NCBI GenBank assembly: GCA_003648225.1
Contig: QMOL01000027.1
Coordinates: forward strand, 1-17,059
Reading direction: 5' to 3'
DNA: 17,059 nt
Source of the DNA: Chlamydiota bacterium
GTDB taxonomy: Bacteria > Auribacterota > UBA3054 > B51-G9
Of the stretch, positions 6,146-13,017 are shown piece by piece. Below the pieces are notes generated by a model that was not told where the DNA came from, did no database searches, and was given only the letters and a program-made list of their open reading frames with translations. How positions within the stretch are numbered: the stretch's first letter is position 1; each line of letters begins with the position of its first letter. A program made the position numbers and the translations under genes.

Positions 6146-7780
6146 ATGAAATTGATTATATTAACGTTTTTTGCTTTATGTCTTTCTATTTCCGTTTTCG
6201 CGGAAAAGGAAAATTCCATTGCCGATAAAGTGAAAAGAGGCAATGAATTCTACGAACAGGAAGATTACAATTCCGCGCAGCAGGAATACGCGAAAGCGCA
6301 AATAGATTCACCGGATAATTCTGATATTAATTATAATCAGGGAAATGTATTCTATAAGCAAAAAAAATATGACAAAGCAATTTCAGCTTATAAAAAAGCT
6401 TTGGAAATGCCAACCAAAAGAATCGAAGTGAAATGTTATTATAACATCGGCAACTGCTTAGTTCAACAGGGAAAATTAAAAGAAGCGCTTGAATCGTATA
6501 AGCGCGCGTTAAAACTTGATCGTAATGATAAAGACATAAAATATAATATTGAGTATGTTCAGCTTAAACTTAAAGAGATTCAAAAGAAGAAAAAGAAAGA
6601 TAAGAAGAAAAAAGAAGACCCGCTGAATAAATTAATCAAGGAGCTTGAAAAATTAATCGGTGTTCAGGCACAGAATAATGTTCAAACTAAAAAACTAATA
6701 GAAGCTTTGTCTTTCACCTTCACCAATCAGCAGGAGTTTGTTAACTCACTTACCGACATACGTACAAACGAACAAAATTACGCTAAAAAAACTTTTGAAA
6801 TAAGAGAAGGATTTAAAGACCTTAGAACAAACCTTCCTCCCGAAAAACTGTATGGCAAACAGAAAATGCAGCCGGGAATACAGGGCGCGCAAAGTATGCA
6901 GCCGTCCGGGCAGCAGCAAACTGTTTTTAATCAATCCACACGTGAATTAATCGGGATTTTCGAATCGCTTGCTAACGTAGCGAACACGTTAAATACAACC
7001 AACTCAACACACGATTTGATAGTAGAAAAGTTAACTGAAACCGAAGAGTTGCTGCAACAGACTGAAAAGACGTCATCGGATTCCGCCAACAAGAGGTTTT
7101 CATCAAAAGGAAAAGATATAATAAAAAAGATAAAAGATATTTTTGTAAGCCCGAAAAATGCTTCCGCATCAGAAATGAAAAAAACATCGGAAAAGTTTAG
7201 CTCACTTATGAAAAATATACAAACTAAGCTCAACCGGGAAGTCCAATCACAACGGTCAGGTCAACCGGGAATGCCGGGTGGAACCGGGAAGACATTAGCG
7301 CAAAAGATAGACAATGCTGTAAAATTTCTTGCCACCGCGCGTGTGAGTTTAGATGCATCTGCAGAGGATTTAAATAATAGCTGGACGAACGCGCCACCTG
7401 ATCAAAAGACAGGATTAGAATATTTAATAAAGGCGCGGAAAGAGTTTGACGACAAGAACAAAAAGAATAAAAACCAAAAAGGCAAGCAGAACAACAAGCA
7501 GAACAAGAAGAACGACAAGCAGAAGAATAAAAATCAGGATAAGAAAAAGGACAAGAACAAAGATAAACAACAAAATAAAAAGCAAAATAAAAATCAAGAT
7601 AAGAAAAAGCAAAACAATAAACAGAAACAAGATAAGAAACAGAACAAACAGCCTAGGATGGATAAAAAACAGGTAAAACAAATGCTTAAAAACTTCAAAG
7701 AAGACCAGAGAAATAAAAGAAAAATGCGTATGCAGAAAGTACATGCGGCGGGTTATATACCGGTTGACAAAGATTGGTAA
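6146..7780 (+). CDS. batC: BatC-like exported TPR protein, enlarged
   Basis: The 544-residue product has a signal peptide (1-19, ending SVFA). TPR repeats at about 28-140 include YNQGNVFYKQKKYDKAISAY and YYNIGNCLVQQGKLKEALESY. A basic stretch (KKKKKDKKKKEDP) follows. The helical middle region (165-360) carries LIEALSFTFTNQQEFVN and similar amphipathic stretches with a Gln/Pro/Gly linker around 235-255, and a second linker is at 370-383. Residues 435-502 contain only K, N, Q, D and one G, in three 20-residue repeats. The C-terminus returns to ordinary sequence and ends VDKDW, like BatC tails I know from Bacteroidota. Position after batB and before batD supports the call. It is clearly longer than the compact TPR-only BatC. 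The middle region's function is unknown, and TPRs presumably bind other Bat proteins in the periplasm. Confidence 0.82.
   Translation: MKLIILTFFALCLSISVFAEKENSIADKVKRGNEFYEQEDYNSAQQEYAKAQIDSPDNSDINYNQGNVFYKQKKYDKAISAYKKALEMPTKRIEVKCYYNIGNCLVQQGKLKEALESYKRALKLDRNDKDIKYNIEYVQLKLKEIQKKKKKDKKKKEDPLNKLIKELEKLIGVQAQNNVQTKKLIEALSFTFTNQQEFVNSLTDIRTNEQNYAKKTFEIREGFKDLRTNLPPEKLYGKQKMQPGIQGAQSMQPSGQQQTVFNQSTRELIGIFESLANVANTLNTTNSTHDLIVEKLTETEELLQQTEKTSSDSANKRFSSKGKDIIKKIKDIFVSPKNASASEMKKTSEKFSSLMKNIQTKLNREVQSQRSGQPGMPGGTGKTLAQKIDNAVKFLATARVSLDASAEDLNNSWTNAPPDQKTGLEYLIKARKEFDDKNKKNKNQKGKQNNKQNKKNDKQKNKNQDKKKDKNKDKQQNKKQNKNQDKKKQNNKQKQDKKQNKQPRMDKKQVKQMLKNFKEDQRNKRKMRMQKVHAAGYIPVDKDW
7466..7645 (+). repeat. 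60-bp-period coding repeat (three units) in batC
   Basis: Three 20-codon units start at residues 441, 461 and 481, each opening with Asn-Lys-Asn-Gln (NKNQKGKQ, NKNQDKKKD, NKNQDKKKQ). In DNA they begin AATAAAAACCAAAA, AATAAAAATCAGGA and AATAAAAATCAAGA at 7466, 7526 and 7586. The purine-rich strand makes the complementary strand appear as a long hydrophobic open frame, which is an artefact. Confidence 0.75.
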
Positions 7781-7824
7781 AAAATATAAACTAATATAAA
7801 TATGAATTAATAGAAACAAAAGCT

Positions 7825-9645
7825 ATGCGAAAACATTTGAAATATATATTATTAACCGCTTTACTTTTCTCAGCAGGGGTACATGCACAGGTAAAAGTGC
7901 TTGCATCCATAAACAAGCGTGTAATCAGTATGAATGAGAATGTAAATTTTCAAGTCACAATTGAAGGGAGTCAAAACACTTCAACTCCGCGATTTGAAAA
8001 GTTGCGTGGTTTTAGTGTTTTACAGGGTCCGTCTACATCCTCCCAAATGTCATTCGTTAACGGCAGGCAGAGTAAAAGCATAACTTATTCATATATTTTG
8101 CAACCGACATCAATAGGCCGGCAAACGATAGGACCTGTATCAGTAAGAGTAGGCAGTCAGAACTACCGTACAAAATCGATACAGGTAGAAGTTGTCAAAG
8201 GAAACAAACGAAAAAGCGCTTCAAATATTAGCGGCACAATTCCCAAAGACAAGATTTTCTTAAATCTTCAGACTGATAAATCAACAGCTTATGTAAATGG
8301 TCAAATTTCCCTCGCGTTAACTTTATATTACAAGGACACCGATATTACCGATGTAACGCAGCCGGACTTCAATCTTAAGGGATTTTTTGTATATGCTGAC
8401 GGCAACCGTCCGGTTCAACAAAGAGTTATGATAGACAATATGATTTATCAATCGGTAAGATTTCAAAAGCTTCTTATTCCGCTAAAATCCGGCAGGCAGA
8501 TAATAGGTCCGTTTTCTATAAATGTGACGATACGGATTCCCGTTAGCGGTCGGCGTCGAGATTCATTTGACGACAATTTTTTTGGCGGGAGTATTTTCGG
8601 GAATTTTTTCGGCAATTATAAAACAAAAGTTGTTACAATAAAGTCTAATCCAATTACGGTTGACATAAAAAATATCCCTCAACAAGGTAAACCTGAAAAT
8701 TATACCGGCGCTGTTGGTAAATTCTCACTTAACGCCTCTGTTTCTCCAACAACTGTTCAGGTGGGCGAACCGGTAACTTTAACTGTAGAATTATCAGGTC
8801 AGGGAAATATTGATAATGCGTCTGTCGCGCTTCCGACCAACAACACAAATTTCAGGATTTACGAGCCGGAAACGACAAGGGACACTCGGGTTTCCGAAGG
8901 ACAATTAGTTGGTAAGAGAACTTATAAGCAGGCAATGGTTCCGACATCAATTAACGCGGATACGATTTCAGCAATTAACTTTTCTTATTTTGATATTGAT
9001 TCCGGGAAATACGTCAATTTGCGCAAAGGACCATTTAAATTAAAAGTTAAGCCGGCACCTAATGCAGGAAAAATAAAGATAACGGAATTTGCGCCTGTAA
9101 GGAGCAATCACGGTTCAATACGGATACTCAATCAGGATATTTTCCCGATTAAAACAGGGGTTGATTCACTTGGTGAGACAAAACCCGTAACAAGAAATCC
9201 TGTTTTTTATACATTAATTACTGTCCCGACAACGATGTGGGTTTTCCTTGCAATTTTTGCCAAAAGAAGAAATAGGATGCTTAATGATACAGCTCTGTAC
9301 CGTAGAACAAACGCGTCAAGACTAATGAAGATGCGATTAAAGAAAGCGCATGACGCTTTAAAATCCAATAAAAGCAAAGAATTTTATTCAGAGTTGTCTG
9401 ACGCGTTAACTCATTTCATTGCCGATAAAATACACGTTCCGGCCCAGCAGGTTACGGCACTAACTTTATCAAAACTTTTAGCCGGGCGAAACGTTTCTGA
9501 AAGCACAATTGAAGAAACAAAAGGAATACTTGAATACTGTGATTTCGGGAGATTTGCGCCGGGTGAATTCTCAAAAGAGAAAGCTGTTAAGAAATACAAA
9601 GAAAGTGAGAAATTAATAGCGAGGATAGATAAAGAGGTTACCTGA
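7825..9645 (+). CDS. batD: BatD, periplasmic beta-repeat protein with membrane anchor
   Basis: The 606-residue protein has a signal peptide (1-21, cleavage likely after GVHA). Several BatD beta-sandwich domains follow. The first, about 22-124, contains VLASINKRVISMNENVNF and the strand block YILQPTSIGRQTIGPVSVRV. The second, about 140-282, repeats it with FQKLLIPLKSGRQIIGPFSI. The third, about 297-410, begins FSLNASVSPTTVQVGEPVTL. An Asp/Phe/Gly-rich linker (SFDDNFFGGSIFGNFF) sits at 247-262. A transmembrane helix spans about 459-478. The cytoplasmic helical tail (500-603) includes EFYSELSDALTHFIADKI and CDFGRFAPGEFSKEKA. Length and architecture match BatD (Pfam BatD family). It is expected to span the inner membrane and display the beta domains to BatA, BatB, BatC and BatE. 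No Shine-Dalgarno motif was seen. Confidence 0.9.
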   Translation: MRKHLKYILLTALLFSAGVHAQVKVLASINKRVISMNENVNFQVTIEGSQNTSTPRFEKLRGFSVLQGPSTSSQMSFVNGRQSKSITYSYILQPTSIGRQTIGPVSVRVGSQNYRTKSIQVEVVKGNKRKSASNISGTIPKDKIFLNLQTDKSTAYVNGQISLALTLYYKDTDITDVTQPDFNLKGFFVYADGNRPVQQRVMIDNMIYQSVRFQKLLIPLKSGRQIIGPFSINVTIRIPVSGRRRDSFDDNFFGGSIFGNFFGNYKTKVVTIKSNPITVDIKNIPQQGKPENYTGAVGKFSLNASVSPTTVQVGEPVTLTVELSGQGNIDNASVALPTNNTNFRIYEPETTRDTRVSEGQLVGKRTYKQAMVPTSINADTISAINFSYFDIDSGKYVNLRKGPFKLKVKPAPNAGKIKITEFAPVRSNHGSIRILNQDIFPIKTGVDSLGETKPVTRNPVFYTLITVPTTMWVFLAIFAKRRNRMLNDTALYRRTNASRLMKMRLKKAHDALKSNKSKEFYSELSDALTHFIADKIHVPAQQVTALTLSKLLAGRNVSESTIEETKGILEYCDFGRFAPGEFSKEKAVKKYKESEKLIARIDKEVT

Positions 9646-9664
9646 ATTATTAATTAAAAATAAA

Positions 9665-10444
9665 ATGAAAATGTTAAAGAAACATTATAAATTTTCTATT
9701 TACGCGTTTGCAATTGTACTTTTTGTCAGCGGAGTTTTTACTCAAAGCTGTATTGCGAAAGACGATGCTTACACTACTTTCATCCAGGCTAATCAGTTTT
9801 ACAAAAGCACAAATTATTCTAAAGCGATATTACTTTATAACAAGGCTGTTTCACTCGGATTTACACCCGGAGGACTTTATTATAATCTTGGGAACGCCTA
9901 TTATCGGAACGGCAATCTCGGCAAAGCAATTGTATCATATTTAAAAGCGCAGCAATTACTTCCGCGTGACGGTGATGTTTTAGAAAATTTAAATATCGCG
10001 CGAGGGCAAACAGTTGATAAAGTTGGTTCCAGTGAACCTCCTGCTGCATTGCGGCAATTTTTATTTTTGTATTACAACTTCAGTTTAGATGAGCTTTTAT
10101 GGATAACGTCATTTTTAATTGCTCTATTATTTATTTCATTATCGGTTTACACTTTTTTCCCATATTCACTAATCAAAAGTATTTTTAAAGTAACAGCTGT
10201 AATTCTTATAATTATCGGCAGCGCCGCCGGTGCTAAATTTTATCATGTATCATCACATTCCATTGCGGTTGTTGTTGCCAAACAGGCAATTGTCAGAGCC
10301 GGTCCTGGAGCATCTTATGCTGAAATGTTTGTGGTTCATAATGGAACGGAAATAAAAATACTTGAAAAGAAAGACGGGAGTGCTAAAATTCGTGTTGATA
10401 AGAAAAAAGGCTGGATAGATATTAATGATGTAGATATAATATAG
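9665..10444 (+). CDS. batE: BatE, TPR membrane protein with SH3b domain
   Basis: The 259-residue protein starts with a signal or anchor sequence (about 9-27, then QSCIA). It continues with TPR helices at about 34-113 (YYNLGNAYYRNGNLGKAIVSY), two transmembrane helices at about 145-163 and 173-192, and a C-terminal bacterial SH3 domain (198-259) with AIVRAGPGASYAEMFVVHNG and KGWI. TPR, membrane segments and SH3b at the end of a bat cluster is the usual BatE layout. The SH3b may contact peptidoglycan or a partner peptide. The start could be ATG 9665 or the in-frame ATG 9671, as neither has a ribosome binding site. The gene lies 19 bases after batD. It is the last canonical Bat gene. Confidence 0.88.
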   Translation: MKMLKKHYKFSIYAFAIVLFVSGVFTQSCIAKDDAYTTFIQANQFYKSTNYSKAILLYNKAVSLGFTPGGLYYNLGNAYYRNGNLGKAIVSYLKAQQLLPRDGDVLENLNIARGQTVDKVGSSEPPAALRQFLFLYYNFSLDELLWITSFLIALLFISLSVYTFFPYSLIKSIFKVTAVILIIIGSAAGAKFYHVSSHSIAVVVAKQAIVRAGPGASYAEMFVVHNGTEIKILEKKDGSAKIRVDKKKGWIDINDVDII

Positions 10445-10451
10445 GGAGATT

Positions 10452-10471
10452 GAAACTTGAAACTTGAAACT
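10452..10471 (+). repeat. Tandem 7-bp repeat GAAACTT
   Basis: GAAACTT, GAAACTT and GAAACT are contiguous just after the batE stop. A further TTGAAACTTTAAATTT occurs beyond the hairpin at 10481. Function unknown. Confidence 0.8.
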
Positions 10472-10480
10472 CGCAAAGTG

Positions 10481-10496
10481 ACCGGCGTATGCCGGT
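10481..10496 (+). terminator. Hairpin after batE, possible weak terminator or processing site
   Basis: ACCGGC (10481-10486) and GCCGGT (10491-10496) form a perfect 6-bp stem with loop GTAT. AAAGT before it (10475-10479) can pair with ACTTT after it (10501-10505), extending the stem through small bulges. The following sequence (TTTAAATTTAAG) lacks a proper U-tract, so full termination is doubtful. It would mark the end of the canonical bat genes. Confidence 0.4.
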
Positions 10497-10569
10497 TGAA
10501 ACTTTAAATTTAAGATTTGGTAACTAATTACTGATGAAAAACAAGCAGCCGACATATCAGTTACGACTT

Positions 10570-10573
10570 GGAG
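10570..10573 (+). promoter_or_regulatory. Ribosome binding site deciding the start at 10582
   Basis: GGAG (within TTGGAG) lies 8 bases before ATG 10582. That start gives a clean signal peptide, while the upstream in-frame ATG at 10534 lacks a ribosome binding site and adds a non-hydrophobic leader. Confidence 0.7.
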
Positions 10574-10581
10574 CCCACAAA

Positions 10582-11205
10582 ATGAAAATTAAACTAATAA
10601 CAATAATTTTTTCTGTTTTTTTCATTACAGTATTTTTTGTTTACGCGAAAAAAAAGAATCCCAAAGATTATAACTTTATCGAATGGGAAGGATGGGGTGA
10701 TTGGAATGGTGTGATGACCGGTCGTATTACCAATCAAAAAGGTGAACCGATTCCTTACGCTAAAATTAAGGTTCACTCAAAAAATATAAAAACCACTGCT
10801 GATAAAAACGGTTATTTTACAATTAAAGGATTGCAGCAAGGCGGTCATTATTCACTGATCGTTAAAGGAAAAGGTTTTGACGGAGCGGTAGCAAGATGGA
10901 TTCCAATTCCGATAAGTCAATCTGCCGACATTGGTGATTTTTCACTTGAGCCGGAGCATATATGGACTAATTTCTGGGTTATTACATCAAATATTCTATC
11001 GAATGGCGAAAGTGTTGTTGTATCCAACTTTTATGACATTGCTAACAATATCACTAATATTTATAATGTTAAAGATTATAAATTTTTCAATCCTCCTAAT
11101 CTTCATACTTATGAATATGAAGATTACGGGCTGCAAACCAATACAATTGAAAAGATTGATACAATTAAAAAGATTGAAAAGAATGAAAAATTATTAAATC
11201 ATTAA
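10582..11205 (+). CDS. Exported protein with carboxypeptidase-regulatory-like domain
   Basis: The 207-residue product starts with a strong signal sequence (MKIKLITIIFSVFFITVFFV, then YAKKK). Residues 43-118 form a small beta-domain of the carboxypeptidase-regulatory-like type: GVMTGRITNQKGEPIPYAKI, then TTADKNGYFTIKGLQQGGHY. Such domains usually serve as extracytoplasmic binding or stabilising modules without enzymatic activity. Residues 120-205 are unassigned, rich in Asn, Tyr and Ile, and end in short repeats (TIEKID, TIKKIE). A longer version starting at 10534 is possible but less likely. It lies on the same strand between batE and the two-component genes, with a hairpin between it and batE. 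Its specific role is unknown. It may be an envelope substrate or an accessory protein. Confidence 0.72.
   Translation: MKIKLITIIFSVFFITVFFVYAKKKNPKDYNFIEWEGWGDWNGVMTGRITNQKGEPIPYAKIKVHSKNIKTTADKNGYFTIKGLQQGGHYSLIVKGKGFDGAVARWIPIPISQSADIGDFSLEPEHIWTNFWVITSNILSNGESVVVSNFYDIANNITNIYNVKDYKFFNPPNLHTYEYEDYGLQTNTIEKIDTIKKIEKNEKLLNH
11143..11178 (+). repeat. 18-bp tandem repeat at the 3' end of the gene starting at 10582
   Basis: ACAATTGAAAAGATTGAT and ACAATTAAAAAGATTGAA are adjacent, in frame, and encode TIEKID and TIKKIE. A third degenerate piece (KNEK) follows. It looks like local slippage expansion of the C-terminus. Confidence 0.65.
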
Positions 11206-11219
11206 ATTGTTAAATAATC

Positions 11220-11531
11220 ATGCCTGCAATTCAAACTTACAAAATAACCTGTCCATGCTGCAATACAATTCTCGTGATTAACAAAGTTACGGGTGAGATT
11301 GTTGAGGAACGGAAACCATTGGTCGATAAACCAAGCGGAGATAGATTTACTGATGCGCTTCGCGCGCAAAAAGAGCATTCGGAGAAGTTGGACTCATTAT
11401 TTGATAATAGTCTCTCCGGTATTAAAGAAAAGGAAGCCAATCGCCGCGATTTATTCGAAAAGTCTCTCAAGAAGACACTCGAAGAAGGCATAGATAATTA
11501 CAAACCGATTCGTGATATTGACCTTGACTAA
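11220..11531 (+). CDS. Small soluble protein with N-terminal CPCC motif
   Basis: The 103-residue hypothetical protein opens with a beta-hairpin-like segment, YKITCPCCNTILVINKVTGE, holding cysteines at 11, 13 and 14. There is no second cysteine pair, so any zinc or metal site would need a dimer or a partner. The rest (35-100) is charged and helical (DALRAQKEHSEKLDSLFDNS, KSLKKTLEEG), possibly a coiled coil. There is no signal peptide or membrane segment, so it is cytoplasmic. It starts 14 bases after the preceding gene and ends 28 bases before the histidine kinase, suggesting cotranscription. A thiol redox or metal-binding role is a guess from CPCC only. I do not recognise a named family. Confidence 0.7.
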   Translation: MPAIQTYKITCPCCNTILVINKVTGEIVEERKPLVDKPSGDRFTDALRAQKEHSEKLDSLFDNSLSGIKEKEANRRDLFEKSLKKTLEEGIDNYKPIRDIDLD

Positions 11532-11532
11532 T

Positions 11533-11552
11533 TAATACCATTTATGGTATTA
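11533..11552 (+). promoter_or_regulatory. 9-bp perfect hairpin just before the histidine kinase start
   Basis: TAATACCAT (11533-11541) pairs perfectly with ATGGTATTA (11544-11552) around a TT loop. It begins 2 bases after the CPCC gene's stop and ends 7 bases before the kinase ATG, where a ribosome binding site would sit. No Shine-Dalgarno motif is present there. It could be a regulator operator or an RNA hairpin that limits kinase translation. No T-run follows, so a terminator is unlikely. Confidence 0.55.
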
Positions 11553-11559
11553 TTTAAGC

Positions 11560-13011
11560 ATGCTTAATCATCTAAAGAAAAAGCGCATACCTTTATGGGG
11601 ATTTGCTTTGGCTATCGCAATCCTCGCAATTATTATCATCATTTATTCCATTATGGATTACGTGCGAACGCGCGAACGTTTCGAACAATCGCTGATACGC
11701 GAATCCTTAAAAGTTATTGAGTCGTTTGAATCATCTGTCAGGATAGGACTTACCGGACGTCGTTTATGGGACAAGGAGAAACTGCACGCGTTAATAATGG
11801 ATAATTGCCGGCGTTCAGATCTTAATTCGTTTTGTTTTATAGATCCGACATTAAAAGTTTTTTATGTTTCAAAGGATTTTACTACTAATTTCTACGAGCC
11901 AGATTTAACTAATATATATAATATTCTTTTAAAACAGCCTTATTATTACAATTATTTAACATCGTCTAACGGAGTTCGGTCATTTTGTATTACTAAACCG
12001 CTTCTGCTTGATAACGCGGAACGAATTGGTAAGCGGACATTCAGATTTTATCAAGTATTTCTTGATAGAAAAAATCAACATAAAACATTGCGTGAATTCA
12101 GACCTTTTAGAAATAATGTCTATTCGCTTCCATTAGCAAGAATTTGTTTACCGCTTGATGATATTAACGCTTTAACCCGGCATGCAGTGATCCGTATGAT
12201 GATTTCAGGAATTATCATTTTCATTTTGGGTTCCTTAGTGTTTTATGTTATTACAATTGTCCAGCACCACGGTGCTCTTTCTTCCGCGCTAAAACGTGTT
12301 CGGGAAGAAAACAAGCAGCTTGTCGAAGGGATAATACGCGCTGACAGACTTTCTTTAATCGGCAGAATGGCGGCTACTTTAGCACACGATATACGAAATC
12401 CTCTTGGGTCAATTGGTGGTTTCACCCAACTATTCAAAAAAGAATTTATAAAAACTAATAATGCGGAAATGAGCAAGTATGCCGATATTGTCATCAGCGA
12501 GGTGAATCATCTCAATAGTATAGTAAAAAGAACACTTTTATTCAGCAAACCACTGAAGCCGTCATTTAAATCACTTGATATCAAGCCATTATTTTCACGT
12601 ATACTTGAACTTATTAAGCGGGATATTAGTATTAAAAATGTGGTTTTACATTCTGATATATCTGTCTCGCTTCCAAAGGTAAAGATTGATGAACATTTAA
12701 TTTCTCAAACACTTCTTAATATTCTCCTTAATGCTTTGGATGCAATGCCTGACGGTGGAACTCTTGAGGTGTTTATTTCAAAGACAATAGAAAACGATCT
12801 TGAAATAAAGATTTCTGATACCGGTTCCGGAATTCCCAAAGATAAAATAAAAGATATTTTCCAACCGTATTACAGCACAAAACCTACCGGAACGGGTATC
12901 GGACTCGCGGTGGTTGATAACATTATTGCCACACATGGCGGAACAATAACTGTAAAAAGTGAATTAGGTAAAGGCACAACTTTTGTAATCACTTTGCCTG
13001 CTTCAAAATAA
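11560..13011 (+). CDS. Membrane sensor histidine kinase, NtrB/ZraS type
   Basis: The 483-residue kinase has transmembrane helices at about 13-33 and 209-232 flanking a roughly 175-residue periplasmic sensor region of no family I recognise. It has a short linker (KRVREENKQLVEGIIRAD). The dimerisation and phosphoacceptor domain has H276 in LAHDIRNPLGSIGG. The catalytic ATPase domain shows an N-box (LLNILLNALDAMPDGG, 385-400), a G1 box DTGSG (420-424), F434 of IFQPYYST and a G2 box GTGIGLAVV (444-452). The layout is that of kinases paired with NtrC-type regulators. The regulator gene starts 6 bases after this stop, so they are certainly cotranscribed. The signal is unknown. The periplasmic domain suggests envelope or extracellular sensing. 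Confidence 0.92.
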   Translation: MLNHLKKKRIPLWGFALAIAILAIIIIIYSIMDYVRTRERFEQSLIRESLKVIESFESSVRIGLTGRRLWDKEKLHALIMDNCRRSDLNSFCFIDPTLKVFYVSKDFTTNFYEPDLTNIYNILLKQPYYYNYLTSSNGVRSFCITKPLLLDNAERIGKRTFRFYQVFLDRKNQHKTLREFRPFRNNVYSLPLARICLPLDDINALTRHAVIRMMISGIIIFILGSLVFYVITIVQHHGALSSALKRVREENKQLVEGIIRADRLSLIGRMAATLAHDIRNPLGSIGGFTQLFKKEFIKTNNAEMSKYADIVISEVNHLNSIVKRTLLFSKPLKPSFKSLDIKPLFSRILELIKRDISIKNVVLHSDISVSLPKVKIDEHLISQTLLNILLNALDAMPDGGTLEVFISKTIENDLEIKISDTGSGIPKDKIKDIFQPYYSTKPTGTGIGLAVVDNIIATHGGTITVKSELGKGTTFVITLPASK

Positions 13012-13017
13012 TAATTT

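Noticed and set aside
7256..7294. Possible P-loop GGTGKT in BatC
   Set aside because: The spacing does not fit [AG]xxxxGK[ST], and the segment is a Gly/Pro linker in an exported protein.
7424..7819. Long, very hydrophobic 131-residue open frame on the minus strand
   Set aside because: It is the complement of the Lys/Asn/Gln codon tract of batC, which makes poly-Leu/Ile/Phe on the other strand; the plus-strand protein has a signal peptide, TPRs and a ribosome binding site.
921..10471. CRISPR array or integron-type repeat series
   Set aside because: Repeats are 7-9 bp, contiguous without spacers, and differ in sequence from site to site.
10534..10581. Upstream ATG extending the carboxypeptidase-regulatory-like protein by 16 residues
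   Set aside because: No ribosome binding site, and the extension is hydrophilic ahead of a good signal peptide; GGAG precedes the ATG at 10582.
10445..11559. Sigma-54 promoter controlling the two-component or nearby genes
   Set aside because: No GG-N10-GC pair in a -24/-12 context was found in the spacers examined.
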